Of a stretch of 64,000 nt of DNA, positions 40,259-52,721 are shown piece by piece. How positions within the stretch are numbered: position 1 is the stretch's first letter; the number at the start of each line of letters is the position of its first letter. The notes beneath the pieces are model-generated. The model saw only the letters and a list, made by a program, of their open reading frames with translations, was not told the origin of the DNA and searched no databases. The position numbers and the translations under genes are program-made. The DNA comes from Balamuthia mandrillaris (taxonomy: Eukaryota > Discosea > Longamoebia > Balamuthiidae): assembly GCA_031835245.1 (NCBI GenBank), contig JAVKOQ010000090.1, positions 2,501-66,500 on the forward strand, written 5' to 3'.

Positions 40259-41226
40259 ATGGAGAAGACGAGCGGGGAACAACACTTGCACTACAGTGAC
40301 TCGGAGGGCGGGCTGAAGGTAGTAGCCGCTCATGAGGTGGACCACTTGCTCCAAAAAGCGGCCGAGTTGCTCAACGGTCACTGGAAACAAGGAGAAGAGG
40401 TAAGGTTCGCTTCTTGATGAGGGCTATTCCTCCTCCTCCTCCTCCTCCTCCTCCTCCTCCTCCTCCTCTCTCTCTCTCTCTCTCCGTTGGTGTTTTCAAA
40501 TATTTCTGAAAGACACGGTAGATTGGCAGGTCTTAGAAAATCTTGTGATACGTTTCCTTTGCACTTGCTGCTGGTAGATGCTGAAGAGAACGTATTGGCG
40601 CACAGCAAACTTAGTCATGTGGACAGTCATAACGGCCAAGGCGAGGCTGCACTCATCGAATCTGGTGCGTTTGTCTTTTAAGTTCCCTCCTCTTGTGCTA
40701 TTGACAGTTCAACCGGTGATCAGTGATAGTGGACCCGACTTTACGTGGAAAGGGATTGGGTCGTATCATAATGGAAGCGACGGAAAAGGCTGCCATTGAG
40801 TAATACTCCCTTTCCACCTACCAGTCTTCTCATCTGCTTTCTTCTGGTTTTTGACCGGGCTACGGTTCCTCTTTTCTTTGGCGAAACATAGGCGACATTG
40901 CTTTACGCTGTACCTCTCCACAGCCGACAAACAGGAGTTCTATCGGCATCTGGGGTTCACCGAGTGTGAGCCCGTTACTTCCCTTGGTTCCAACGCCAAA
41001 CAAATTTCCAGCGCCCAGCTGTCGGCTCTTGCTCGGATCTTTGGAGGCCAAGGCGGACCGGTACTACTTGTTTCGCTAGCTTTTTGCAAACGCTGTACGT
41101 TTTACTTTGGCACATGCTCACTGTTCTTTGCTCTCCCAATTCTTTGTTTTCGTCTTCGCTTGTGCTGTGTGCAAACAGAAACAAGGCATCAACCAAACCT
41201 GGATGAAAAAAGTGCTACAGAATTAG
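40259..41226 (+). CDS. NAA80: NAA80-like N-acetyltransferase (GNAT)
   Basis: This is a GNAT acetyltransferase closest by motif to NAA80/NAT6, which acetylates the processed N-terminus of actin in animals. Spliced blocks are FPLHLLLVDAEENVLAHSKL, EAALIESVIVDPTLRGKGLG with the acetyl-CoA loop R-G-K-G-L-G, RIIMEATEKAAIE, then FTLYLSTADKQEFYRHLGFT and ECEP. The YLST.D...FY.HLG.....EPV block is characteristic of NAA80. A final short exon encodes KQGINQTWMKKVLQN and a stop at 41226. I see no proline-rich loop of the kind animal NAA80 uses for profilin. An intron near 40400 holds a CTC repeat. It converges with the next gene, 57 bases away. Confidence 0.8.
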
Positions 41227-41283
41227 AACCATGTAAAAGCAAAGTTTTAACTGAGGTATCACCTTCTGTGTTATCCTCTTCCC

Positions 41284-41960
41284 CTAGCCGCTTCTCCCAC
41301 GCTTGTTGTTGGTCCTCTGATCGTTCACCTCTTGTAAGAGAAGGCAGACGGCATGTAGGCCCAGTTCCTGTGCGGCATTGGCGCGAGCAATGTGCTTCTC
41401 TCTCATGATAAATGCTTCCTGCCTGTTTTCTAAGTGGGAAGAACGACAGGTAACCATTGGAACAAAATGAGTAGTCACCTTCTCCGTAGCGAGGATTGGT
41501 AGTATCTTTTACCTATCTGTTGCAGCTCAGAGAGTATTGCTGCCATAGAGTATCTGGTAGCCGATGCTTCTCCCTCAACATAGGGTGACCGGCCCTCTTC
41601 TGCATGAAGCCTCTTGCGACTCGCTTGTTGCCACCATCCGTTTTCCATGGTCCAGTGCCTCAGCTGAAGACAATACACCGCTCCTCGTGCCTCTTTCTTT
41701 CTTCGCTACTTCTTTCAACAACAAAGAAGACCCTTACCCGTGAGAGCAGCGAGAGAGGTGGCCATGTTCTGGCTCGCTGCGCTAAACCCAAAGGTATCCA
41801 GCCAATGGCGTGCGGTTCCTGCAGGTAAACTGTCGACATTTAATCGATCTGAGTTGTCCCTCTTTGATTGTCTATTGAAGGGGATGGCCCCGATGATCGT
41901 ATCGCGATGTGGGTCAAGCCAATAGGATGCGGGCACGATTGCTTGTTTAGGTAATGTTAG
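41284..41960 (-). CDS. Unrecognised protein, 5' end unresolved
   Basis: I do not recognise this family. A consistent splice model reads PASYWLDPHRDTIIGAIPFN at about 41930, then GTARHWLDTFGFSAASQNMA, a 54-base intron, LTGAVYCLQLRHWTMENGWW, RYSMAAILSELQQIENRQEA, FIMREKHIARANAAQELGLH and a Lys/Arg-rich end at the stop 41284. The middle could include one weak membrane segment and the end is helical. No ATG opens the first exon, so one or more 5' exons are missing. A frame at about 42040-42319 on the same strand (containing QQLVSYEVAGLLVLLSVAKR) is a candidate but unproven. The gene is divergent from the WH1-RhoGEF gene. Confidence 0.5.
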
Positions 41961-42472
41961 CGAAATTTCAAATATAGCATTTTAATATTTTTATTTTTGG
42001 TTTTGGGAGAAACGAAAAAAAAAACCAAGGCCAGAGAGGGCATAGACTTGATCTTTATTTTTTGCGTTGATTCAGCTGCTTTGAGGCGTTTTGCCACCGA
42101 TAAAAGGACCAACAGACCTGCAACTTCGTAAGATACCAACTGCTGGCTAAAGACAGGTTCAATTTTTTGGAGTCTTGTTATTTCTTCGGGTTTTTTTTTT
42201 GGCCCCAACGCGTATTCATAGCATACTCGGTACGCGAGTTTTGTTTTTTGTTTTAGCACTTGTTTAACATTGATACGAAAATGTTTCAGAAGAAGCGGTT
42301 TGATCGAAGTAAAATCCAAGGGTATAAAGCTCTGGTTCGCTTTTTATTTTTGTTGACAACTTTGACCCTTGCTTGCTTACGCTGATATACTCTTTTACTG
42401 AAACTTTTCTTTGCCTCTTGTAACTAAGAAGGACATACTTAACCACAAGGAAGAGCTTCTTTCTCAGCCAAA

Positions 42473-45400
42473 ATGAGGTTCTTCACGTTCTTTTATTCTC
42501 GTCTTTCTTCTTCGACACCTTTGTTTTGCAAATTTTATTGACTCGTTGCTGCATTTTTTTATTTTGAAAACAAATATACAAAGTGGCGCCGAGAAATCAA
42601 TTTTGGAAGTTCAAGCCGCTGTCTATAACTATGACAGCAACACAAGAAACTGGGCGCCTCAGGATGGAGGCCTCTCTCGAGTTTTCATCTTTTTTAACCC
42701 AACCACAGGCGCCTACCGGGTGATAGGACAGTCCATTCAAGACAAACAAGTTAGTCTTCTCGCTTGCTTTTGATCCTTTGTCTTTATTTTCGTTTCTTTT
42801 CTATTTATTTGTTTTTGTACGTGTACATTATACCTGTTCCTTGTTTCTTGTTTGTTATAGTTGCTCTCGCTATTATCCTTTTCTTTCTCACCGTTCTGTC
42901 AATATTATCAGTATAATATCAACTCGCCCATTAAAACGGAACTAGTACATAAGAAACTTCGAGAGAACTTTGTTCAGTGGCGCTTTAGAGACACCATCTA
43001 TGGCTTGAGTTTTTCTTCCGCAACGGATGCCGATACTTTTTATAACATGTTGACAAAGGTTGTGGAACGCCTTCAAGGTAACCCACTTCATATAGAGGAA
43101 GGGGGAGAGAATGAGAGCGGAGAAGGAGGGAAAGCAAAAAGACGAAAGAAACGCGATCCCAAATGACCAAGCCTTAAAGAAACGAACGAAGTGTTGACTG
43201 ACACTATTGCACAACTTTTTAATACTACAGCAACAGCATCTGGAAGCCTAGCCGCACAGCCTCCTTTGGCACCCGGCAGAGTAATATCTGGCTATGCATC
43301 AGTCCCTCCGCAACAACCTGATACTCCTGAACAAGGTATGCCTCATTTCTATTTGTTTTTTCCACTCTCCATCCTATATCTATATCTCGTGAGACTCGCG
43401 CGCTGCTATCCATGTATTCTACGCCTTCCACATGTTCCTTCCTTTTCTTTCTTTTTGTATTTGCTGTCTCTCTCTCTCTTCTATATCGCTATCCATTTTT
43501 TGCCGTGGTACGTGTAAAAGACGGCTGTCTATTTGTACAATCATACAACCCTATGTATATATCATATATATGCATGCTGGAAAATTACTTACACATCTCT
43601 CCAACACTCGTGGAACATGGATCCTCCGTATATACGTTATATCTTCTTTTCCTTCTCCTTGTTCTTGTTTGTTTGTGTCGTGTGTTTCGTCTCGTCTGTG
43701 TTTTCGTTCTTTTCTTTTTCGCTTCTGTCCGAAAGATGCCGAGAGTTTGAGAAGAGCCAGCGCTCCACCTGATCCAGCGGGCAGAGGAAGGGGGAGGGGA
43801 AGGGGAAGAGGCATGCCCGGCCCACCTGGAGCAGAGCTCCCACCTGCTGGAGGAAGTGGTGTTCGAGGAAGAGTTACTTTCTCAGCAGGTGCAGCAGCAG
43901 CAGGAGCAGGAGGAGGAGTGGGAGGCAGTGCCTCTTCCGGCCTGCGTGGAGGACTGCCGCTGGGTGGTCCCAGCAGAGCCGAAGAGAGAATGGCTCTGAG
44001 GAGAGAGGTAAAGAGCATGGAGATTTCCTCCGCCATGATGCAACATTCTTTCGCTAAGCAGGCGTTGGAGGCGGGCACCTACGAATCCCTTCCCTTACCC
44101 ACTTCTCTCCCGCTGGATTCCCTTTCTTCTTTCAGCAACACTTCCCCCACAAATTCTTCCTATCTTCCCCAGCCTAACTCTCCCACTTCTGCTTTGCCAC
44201 CTGATATCGGTGGTGTCCCACTCCCCGATGATCCATCAGCAGGACCTCCGTCACCCATGAGCCATGCCAGAGCACAAAGCCAATATGGAACTTCCAGCCC
44301 TCTCGCAGGCACTCCAGGCTATACCTCCGACTCTTCCTCTCACTTTGGGACCATGCGGCGCACTAACAGCGGGGGTCCTCGTCCCAGAGTGGCCCTATTT
44401 AACGCGGAAAATTCTGAACTTGCCCCCCGAGACTTGCGAGCCAAGGAGATTTACACTACCGAGCTGACTTATTGTGGTATTTTGGATGTCATTATTGAGG
44501 TGAGAATCCTGTTCGCTTTCCTGGTTTCCCTCTTAGAAAGCAAAAGCAACGTTGTTGACCAAATGTTTTTTGCTTCTTAGGACTTTATGCAACCAGCCAC
44601 AAAAAAGAACGTGTTCAGTCCGCAGGAGTACCGCACTATTTTCTCAAACATTGAATCCATCCGCAACTTCAACAAAGATTTGTTGGCTGCAATTCGAGTT
44701 CAAATGGCGGATTGGACTCCCGAGACCACCATTGGTGACATCTTTTTGAAAAAGGTTTAATTTTTTTATTTTTTTAATCTTGTTTTTTTGTTTTTTGCTG
44801 ATATTCTCTTTTTGCCGCACCTTAAGATTCCTTTCCTGAAGATCTACACGACCTATTGTAATAACCATAGCTCGGCCAATCAGTTGTTAGAGAAAATCCA
44901 GAGCCGCAAAAATGTGGCCCAATTCTTGAAAGAGTGCCAAAAGAAGGACTTTGACCTAAACGCGCTGCTCATCACTCCTGTACAGAGAATTCCTAGATAC
45001 CAACTCCTTCTCAAAGTACGTTTCTCCATCCTTGTTTCTTTTTTACCTTCTTTCAGTTTTACACTATGCTCGTTAGTGCAGCAAACTAACCGAACAAAAC
45101 TGTAGGAGTTGATTTCGTTCACAGAAGAGTCGCATCCAGATTACGCCAACCTCAAATCTGCCCTCGAGCAGATCAAGAAAATAGCAGACGAGATAAATGA
45201 TGCCGTGCTGCGCTCGGACAGCACCAAAGAAGTGCATACCCTCTCCAAGATGATACCCGGCATTCAAAAGCTTCTGACCGGATCGAGACAGCTAGTAAAA
45301 CACGGCCCTGTCGATGTCACCAGCGCAGAAGCCAAGTACTCTTACTTGCTGCTGTTTTCTGACGTTCTCGTTTTTGCTTCTCCTATGCCAAAAGGCAAGA

Positions 45401-47248
45401 AATTGGAGTTAAGGGAGAAGCTTCAACTGGAACACGTTTGGGCGGATGACATGAAGGACACAACCTCTGCGGACACAGCGTGGCAGCTCGTCTCACCGGA
45501 GAGCACTTACCTTGTACAATCTCCCAACAAAGAAGATAAGATCATTTGGGTGGACAAGTGCCACCAGAGGACCCTTGCCTGCTGCGAACGACTGGGCATC
45601 GTGGACGATGCCATGCCTCTTGGCAAGCGCAAGATGGAGTACACTTTCCGCAACGGCGCAGTCTATTCTGGAGAATGGTTCAACGGCAAAATGCACGGGC
45701 AGGGAACATTCACTTCTCCTGATAGCACTACCTACGAAGGTTTTATTCTTTTCTCCTATTCTAATCTGGTTGTGACTTTGTGGCTAACCTCCTGCATTTG
45801 TGTAGGGGGATATGCCAACGGTAAATTCGAAGGCCATGGCAAGATAACTTACCTTACTTCAGAAAGTTATGAGGGTCAATGGCTCAAAGGAAAACCGCAC
45901 GGAGAAGGCACGCTTAAGTTGTTGACGGGAACATACACTGGAACCTGGGAGAATGGCAATCAATGTGGTCAGGGCAAGGTAGTTTACTCCTCTGGAGACA
46001 GTTATGAAGGTGGATTCAAGGATAACTTGCGAGAAGGTACGTGTTGACCTTTCTATTATGTTTCCTCAATCCTTTTCCGCTTCTCTCTTCGTTTTCGTTG
46101 GTGACCAACACTTATGACTTTGCTTTTTAAAAAAAGGAAAGGGAGTATTGAGAGGAGCAGATGGCTCGGTGTACGAAGGTGACTGGAAGGCCGACAAACA
46201 ATGTGGTAAGGGCAAGCTTAAGAATCACCTTGGCACGTACGAGGGTGGTTGGCTTAACGACCAAAGGAACGGGCAAGGCACCATGACCTACAACAACGGT
46301 GACAAGTTCGAGGGCACTTGGTCGGATGATAGGAGAAACGGTAAAGGCACGCTGACCTCTGCCGACAGTACCTTCAAGTATGACGGAGAGTGGAAGGATG
46401 ATCTGATGGAGGGGCAGGGTACCCTCATCATTAATCAAACAAAGTATGAAGGCATGCTCAAGGCTGGCAAGCGCTATGGAGAGGGCACCTACACCACTCC
46501 CACCGGCACTTACTCCGGCAATTGGGCGGACGACCGCCGCGAGGGCAAAGGCAAGTGGGTCAGAACAGATGGTTCCGTTTATGAGGGCGAATGGCACAGT
46601 GATTTGGTTTGTTTCATTTTCTTAATTCTCTCTCTCTCTCTCTCTCTCTCGCTCATCTGCTAACTCTGTTCTGCAATAATGCAGAGATTCGGAAAGGGAA
46701 CACAGATAGACCCGGATGGCTCTCGCTATGACGGCAAATGGGTAAAGGGCCGCCGTGAGGGATCCGGTGTGCAGACTTATCCCAATGGCTCTAAGTACTC
46801 GGGCAGCTGGGCTCGCGACAGAAGGCATGGGCAAGGCGTCTTTGCCACCGCCAACGATGCTGCCAAATACGTAGGCGACTGGGTCTACGACAACCGAGAA
46901 GGCAGTGGCGTCATGACGGACAGCTCAGGCACGTACGACGGTGCATGGAAGAACGATATGGTTGGGCCTTCTTTTCTCTCGTTCCCTCTTTCTGTTTTTG
47001 TGTTATCGCTCGCTAATTGTTTTGTGTGCGACTAGCGCAATGGAGCGGGAGTGTTCAAGTACGCAAATGGAATGGTGTTCACAGGAGAGTGGCAGAACGA
47101 CAAAAGACACGGAATGGGACAGCTGACGTTCCCTGACGGCAAGAGGCCTCCCATCCAGGTTCAGTACGAGAGTGGCGTGCTGGTATCTCCAGCCTTTGCT
47201 GAGCTGCCACCGGACCTCGGTCTATCGCGGGCGCTCTTCAAAGCGTAA
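42473..47248 (+). CDS. WH1-RhoGEF-PH-MORN protein
   Basis: This is a large multidomain actin-signalling protein. The first coding exon is only ATGAG (42473-42477) and splices to give MSGAEKSILEVQAAVYNYDS. A WH1/EVH1 domain follows (NWAPQDGGLSRVFIFFNPTT, then LRENFVQWRFRDTIYGLSFS), which usually binds proline-rich ligands. A Gly/Pro-rich linker (43740-44420) leads to a Dbl-homology RhoGEF domain: KEIYTTELTYCGILDVIIED, FLKECQKKDFDLNALLITPV, QRIPRYQLLLKELI. A PH-like domain follows (AKYSYLLLFSDVLVFASPMP). The C-terminus has about 17 MORN repeats of the form YEGxWxxxxxxGxG, ending near 47110. The last exon ends ALFKA before TAA. MORN arrays bind membranes or form rods, so this looks like a Rho activator tethered by MORN and steered by WH1. 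Confidence 0.93.
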
Positions 47249-47658
47249 CGCAAAACCCTCAAAACGACAACTCAACAACAACAACAAAAAAAACAGACCC
47301 TCCTCCAACAACAAAAAAATAACAGTTTCTTGCCGTTCCTTCATCTCCACACCGCCTTTTTGTTTCGTTGTCCGCAAGTGGAACAAAAAGGACTTGAGGG
47401 GAGAAGCAAACCACAGGAGCCTCTCGACCCTCCCTTTACCTCTCAAAACAAAAACAAAAACACAAATGCGCTTGTTAGCTACGCGATGTAACTTAAAAGA
47501 AATAACCTTCTTCTTGGGCTGACCAAGTGTGGCCTTTCTTTTTTTCATGGAGGAGAAAAACCTTCTTCCTCGGGTGTCTTTTTTGCTTGAGCAACACACG
47601 TCGCGAACAGAGGAACAATGGTATTTAAAAAAAAAATTGAACGCCCTTTTTTGTGTGC
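47249..47658. other. Convergent intergenic spacer
   Basis: This 410-base region separates the 3' ends of the plus-strand WH1-RhoGEF gene and the minus-strand mS38 gene. It contains A-rich and CAA-rich stretches. Frames crossing it are short and lack family features. I see nothing else in it beyond probable 3' untranslated sequence and polyadenylation regions. Confidence 0.6.
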
Positions 47659-48301
47659 TCACTTGCCAAGCTTTCTGAGCAAGAAGCGCTCCCTCTTTAG
47701 TCGCTTTCTGTACTTGTGCTTTCTCATCATGCGCTTACGTTTGCGCATGACAGAGTCAAGGCTGTACCCCGTTTGTTGTTGTGTGCTGTCCTGTTGCTGT
47801 GGTGCGATGCTGCTTTGCTGAGGAGCGGAGATGGGAGCAGTTGGAGAGGGGAGAAGCGGAGAGGAGGAAGGTGGTCTCACGCTGTTGTTATTGTAGGAGG
47901 GGGCGTGCAGAGGGTGACGAATGAGGGAAGCTCGCAATTGAGGTAAATCTAAGGTTTTGATTTTGGTAAAAAAAAATCCCATGTGTTAAAGAAGGATGAT
48001 AAGTGGCAACAAGAGCGCACAACGACTAAGATAACATACCAAAAGGATGCGAGCGCGACACAGGCACTAGCGGGCGCTTCGATTCGCTACCAACAAAAAG
48101 CTCGGCCTGCACTCGGCTGGCGGTGGTGGAGAAGTAGAGGCTGCCGCTCCGGTTCAGGCTTGGCAAGCGGGCAAGATTGGCGTGAACCGGTGGGCGCAAA
48201 GCGAGCCCGCTGCCGCATGTTCGGTGGAGCAAGGAGGGGCTGCCAGGATAAACTCTCGGCAGGGCGCAAGACCCAACAAACGACCTGCTCGTCGCTTGCA
48301 T
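47659..48301 (-). CDS. Mitochondrial ribosomal protein mS38 (AURKAIP1/COX24-like)
   Basis: This small-subunit mitochondrial ribosomal protein is named AURKAIP1 in animals and COX24 in yeast. Two exons are joined by an intron at about 47953-48038 and give roughly 180 residues. Exon 1 (ATG 48301) encodes a presequence rich in Arg, Ser and Leu (MQATSRSFVGSCALPRVYPG and LYFSTTASRVQAEL). Exon 2 ends in the diagnostic basic block SVMRKRKRMMRKHKYRKRLK, RERFLLRKLGK (family PF08213). The central part is Pro/Ser/Gln-rich and disordered. The gene is divergent from the phospholipase D gene, with 433 bases between the starts. Confidence 0.87.
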
Positions 48302-48734
48302 TTTTTTTTTTGGTTGTCTTTCTTTCCTCTTTTTATCGTTCAGCTGAATTTTTTTGGTACCAAAATAGAACTGTTATCGATAATTTTGAATATTTTGAAT
48401 ATTTATGTTATGGGAAATTCCCAAGGAGGAACGAATGGAGCGCAGGTGGAGGTCCATGGGCCGGGAGCTCATCATCCAGAAGAAGCATCGCATGGCGCCA
48501 GCTGCGGAGGGAGGGTGGGAGAACCTTCCCTCCCCCACTCTTCCACCCTCTCTCAAGAGAGACAGTTGCAGCTGCATTGCCAAACAAACCCTAAAAGACA
48601 CGTAGACGTGGTATAGCACTGCGGTGGTTAATTAACAATTTTTGCAGTTGTTGTTTTGGCGGCGGGTAACTCCAGTAGCACTAAGTTTTTTTTTTCAAAA
48701 CCGAGTTGGACCAACCTCACAAGAGAGTTTCGTC
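48302..48734. other. Bidirectional intergenic region; small frame at 48410-48616
   Basis: This shared upstream region separates mS38 (minus) and the phospholipase D gene (plus). A 68-codon plus-strand frame begins MGNSQGGTNGAQVEV, which would carry a myristoylation-type start, but an alternative frame is equally open and neither resembles a known family. Part may be 5' leader. I leave it uncalled as a gene. Confidence 0.5.
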
Positions 48735-51250
48735 ATGCCACTCTCTCTTGCCCGTCTTGCCTGTCTTTCCTCTTTGCTCTTCCTCCTCATCTTTCTTTCC
48801 TCTTTGTACGTGTCTCCTCTCCTCTTCTCTCTCTCTCTCTCTCTCTCTCTGCTCTCTCTCGCTCTTTCTCTCAAAGCATCTTCACGCCAGTTGCGTTTTC
48901 GAAAATGAACCAAACTAACAACAAAACAAAAAAGGCACGATGGAGAAAGTTGTGGAGTGACCACGCACAACGTTATAGCCCACCGCGCGATGGTCTTCTT
49001 CAACCAAACGCCCTCCGGCAGTGGCTATGACGAGTTCAAACAGATCATAGCGAAGCACCAGGGAGCCTTCCAGAACGGAGCCGCCTTTCCGGACTGGGGC
49101 TACTCCTGCTTCTTGAAAGGCAGCTATCCTGATCTGCCTGATATGAGCGAGGACACGCATTGGGTTTGCAACGTTTTTCACATTCGTTTTTTTTTTCTTT
49201 TTTTCATCTCTTCTTTTCTTTTTTTCTTCTTCTTTTCTTCTTTTTTCGTTTCTGTTTTGTTTGTTCTTTTTTTTTGTTGCAGCAAACAAAGACCTAACAA
49301 CAAAAATGTGTCCGTTTTGGGCGTAGCCTCCTTTCCAAAATGCCACGATAGAATACGTGTTGAAGAACTATCCTCAGCCTTGGGATGACGATGCACAGCA
49401 GCTCATTGCCTTCTTGCTCGGTATTGAGGCTCACAGTATTGCTGATGTCATTTGGCATGACATGGACATCACCAGACAATACACTCAACAAGGTTCGCTT
49501 TCTCATTTGCTCTGTCTCTAGTATCTTCTTCTCCTTCTTCTTTTCTTTGTCCTTCCGTTCCGTTTTGCTTCTCTCCTTCTCTGCTCCTCTCGTTCTCCCG
49601 TCACTGATTTTCAAATAAAAAACAATAATAGGTTTTATTCAAGCATTAGCAGAAGCCAATTATGGAGAGAGGACAAACGGTTATCCTAACGAAGCCCACA
49701 CTGAAGCAGATGTTGGTGGTGAGTTCATGCTTGCCTATGAACTTGACCTTTCTTACTTGGTTTATGACTGGTCAGCCTCCATCCTCTTATAAGTTGGCAA
49801 TGTTTTGCTCTTTCGTGCTTCTTATACTTTCTTTCTGGTTTTTTTTCGCAGGTATCTTCCTGTCCAAGACTTGGTTCGTACTTTCTTCATGCTTTATTAT
49901 TCTGTTTTGCTTCCTTTTGTTTCTTTCTTTTCTCGTGTTTCTCTATTTTTTACTGATACCTATCTCTCAATACCTTTCCTCTCGACAGCAAAAAATATCC
50001 CAAATGCCCCAATTGGGATGGCCTCTGTTACCTGCTCACGTCTACGAACTTTGCAACTTAGAACTCTACGCTGAGGTTCATGCCATCAAAGATCTGGTAG
50101 GAAAGCTCCTCTTCCCCACTTTCGCGAAGGAGGCTCCTTGGATGGTGGATCAACTGCAAGACTATTGGATGGGGGGCGTCAACAATAATGCCGTGTGGAC
50201 CGACATTTGTTGGCTCAACCTTATGAAATGGCTAAAGACTGGCAAAGCGGATGGATATTGCATTCCGGAGATGAACTATAACCCTGCATCTGCTGAACAG
50301 GCGATTCGTCACCAAAAGGTTTGTTTGGTGTTAATCCTTATTTTGGTTTTACCTTATTGTGAAATCCCCCTCTCTCTTCCCCCCTCTCTCCCTCTCCCTC
50401 TCTCTCTCCTTCTCTTCTCCCCCTTGCCTCCTCTCCTTCTCTCTCTTTCTCTCTCTCTCAACTGATATCTTCGCTCTGAAATAGGCTATGGAAAGGGCAC
50501 AACACCGAATGCGCCAAATATTAAAAGAGCACATGGCCCAAGTCAACATCCAAACCACTCGTACTGGTCGAGGAACTACCTTCACCAGAACTGATGCTCC
50601 CAAAGCAGCCTTTCTTGAAGAGAACAAACCTGCTTCACCGCACCCAACTATGTCACAACCAATGCCTTCAGTAGCCAGCCAAAATTGTGTTAATATCGAT
50701 CAAGCATCCGTTGTCTTCTCGTACGTAACTCCTCTTATCCCTTGGTTTGCCAGTTTGTTCGAAACTCATCTCTCTCTACTTTATGAAGAGTAAATCAGAG
50801 TTACTCCTATCTCGGACAAAGCTTAGCCATTGGTGATTGGAATGGCGACGGGTTGGATGACGTTCTTCTTGGAGCTCCTGGTTATGTTCTGCCTTCCTAC
50901 CCTGACGATGGTAACTTCATCTTTTTTTCCCAATCGTATACTCTCTTTTTATTCATGTCTTCCTTTCCGTTAACACGTACCTTTCATTGCTTCTCTCTTG
51001 CGCACAGGCGGTAATCCAATTCACGCTCAAATAGGAGCTGCTTTTCTTGTATATGGTCAAAAGGGCCTCAACAAGGATTCTAGACTCCGCTTTGATGTTT
51101 CACAGCATTTAGATGACCCGTCCTCCATGTCTTACTGGTTGGGAAGCGAAACTGGTGCCAGATTTGGAGCTGCCGTTCTCTCTTTAGACTTCAACGCAGA
51201 TGGTTTTTTGGACTTGGTTGCCTCTGCTCCTGGAATTGGTATTGCTCCGT

Positions 51251-51281
<31 letters not shown>

Positions 51282-52721
51282 TGTGTGGATCTCCTCTATT
51301 TTGTTGGCGTAATGTTGTTTGGTTGACTCGCAAATGGCAGGAACGGCGACATTTACTTCTACAGGAGCGGTGTATGTATACCTTGGCTATAAAGGAAGTA
51401 ACGGTTTTCCTGCCCTGCCTTCAACTCCTAGTATTACCATAGCATCCACCTACAACTTCACCAACCTCGGTTCGTTCTTCCTCTTTGCTTTTCCTTGTGT
51501 GAACGTGAACATTCCTTTTTTACTAATCTTTATTTTTTTTTTCGATGCTGTTTTTTGTGGATGATAGGGACTACTTTGAAAGCATGCGACGTGAACGGAG
51601 ATGGACATGACGATCTTATCATAGGCTCTCCCTACGCTCCCCATTCTGGCAACAACTTCAGCAACCCATGGAATCACAAAATGTACCAAGCCGGAGCAGT
51701 CTCCATCTTCCTTTCTGGCCGCCACGATAGCAAGAACAAGAGCAAAAATAACGTCATCACCCTTGACTATCAAAAAGATTCCGATTGGTTCTCGGAAGGG
51801 GAACAGCTGTACGCGTGGTTTGGAAACGACATCTCCTGCTATGCTCTACCCAACCAGAACCAAACATTGTTGCTGGTGTCTGCTCCTCTTTCCGCTTATG
51901 CCACCGACAGTAGCCAACGAAAAGTGGTCAGCGCTGTTGGTTCCATCTACCTATTTTCTCTCTCTCACCGCGATCTCTTCAGTCAACGCCTCTTGCTCTT
52001 GAACGGCAGCAGTCGCTTCGACCAATTCGGCATGTCAGCCACCTTCTCTCGCCCTTTTGCCTCTTCTTATTCACAAAAGACAAGAGAGAACAAAGCCACA
52101 TCCGTTCCTTCCGACCTGTACATCGTTGCAGGAATGCCTACTGCCACTTCAGTTTTGGACTACTTCATTCACTTGCCTCAAGCCGGCAGCGCTGTTTTGC
52201 TCTCCGTCTCTTCTCTGTTGGAGGGACCGTCCATCCAAAACCTGAACCAAACAAGCAGAGGCACTATCAAGACTCGCTTCATTGGCGACGTCTCCTACGG
52301 TCGCCTGGGTTGGAAGGTAGTAGGAGAGAGGGACTTGGATGGAGACGGTTGGGATGAGGTGTGGGTCTCTCAGACATTGACTCGCACTGAGGCGGGGGCT
52401 GCCTTCCTGTTTCGTGGAGGCAAGACCTTTCCTAGCGGTGACACCAGGGAGCTGGTGAGTAATTCCGCTTGGTGCGCCTTTCCCAATCATTTGCATTCTA
52501 GGTTTGGCGAGGAGGTGGCTTTCTTGAAGTTTAGTGACAGTACCATTGCTGCCACGGATATATTGCTCGCTGGCCCTAGGGACTCTGCACAAACCACCCA
52601 CGTAAGTATACTTTTTTTTCCTTGTTTTTTGTGTTGGGCGTGTTCCCCTCATGATTGTTTGCTTTTCCTCTTCCAGGGTGGACAAGTGGCTCTCTATTTA
52701 CAAGCATTTTCGCACCAGTAA
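48735..52721 (+). CDS. GPLD1: GPI-specific phospholipase D-like protein
   Basis: This secreted or lumenal enzyme is of the GPLD1 type and would cleave GPI anchors. The start ATG 48735 opens a signal peptide (MPLSLARLACLSSLLFLLIF). A first intron with donor GTACGT joins to SCGVTTHNVIAHRAMVFFNQ, the zinc-dependent phospholipase C/D domain start. Later blocks match GPLD1: HQGAFQNGAAFPDWGYSCFL, EDTHW, YVLKNYPQPWDDDAQQLIAF, LLGIEAHSIADVIWHDMDIT, NEAHTEADVGGEF and YLPVQDLV, with His and Asp metal ligands. The C-terminal half is an FG-GAP beta-propeller with calcium loops (DWNGDGLDDVLLGAPG, DFNADGFLDLVASAPG, DVNGDGHDDLIIGSPY, DLDGDGWDEVWVSQ). More than ten exons; it ends at TAA 52721. Confidence 0.92.

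Noticed and set aside
48410-48616. 68-codon frame starting MGNSQ as a myristoylated protein gene
   Set aside because: A second overlapping frame is equally open and neither shows conserved features; the region may be leader sequence.
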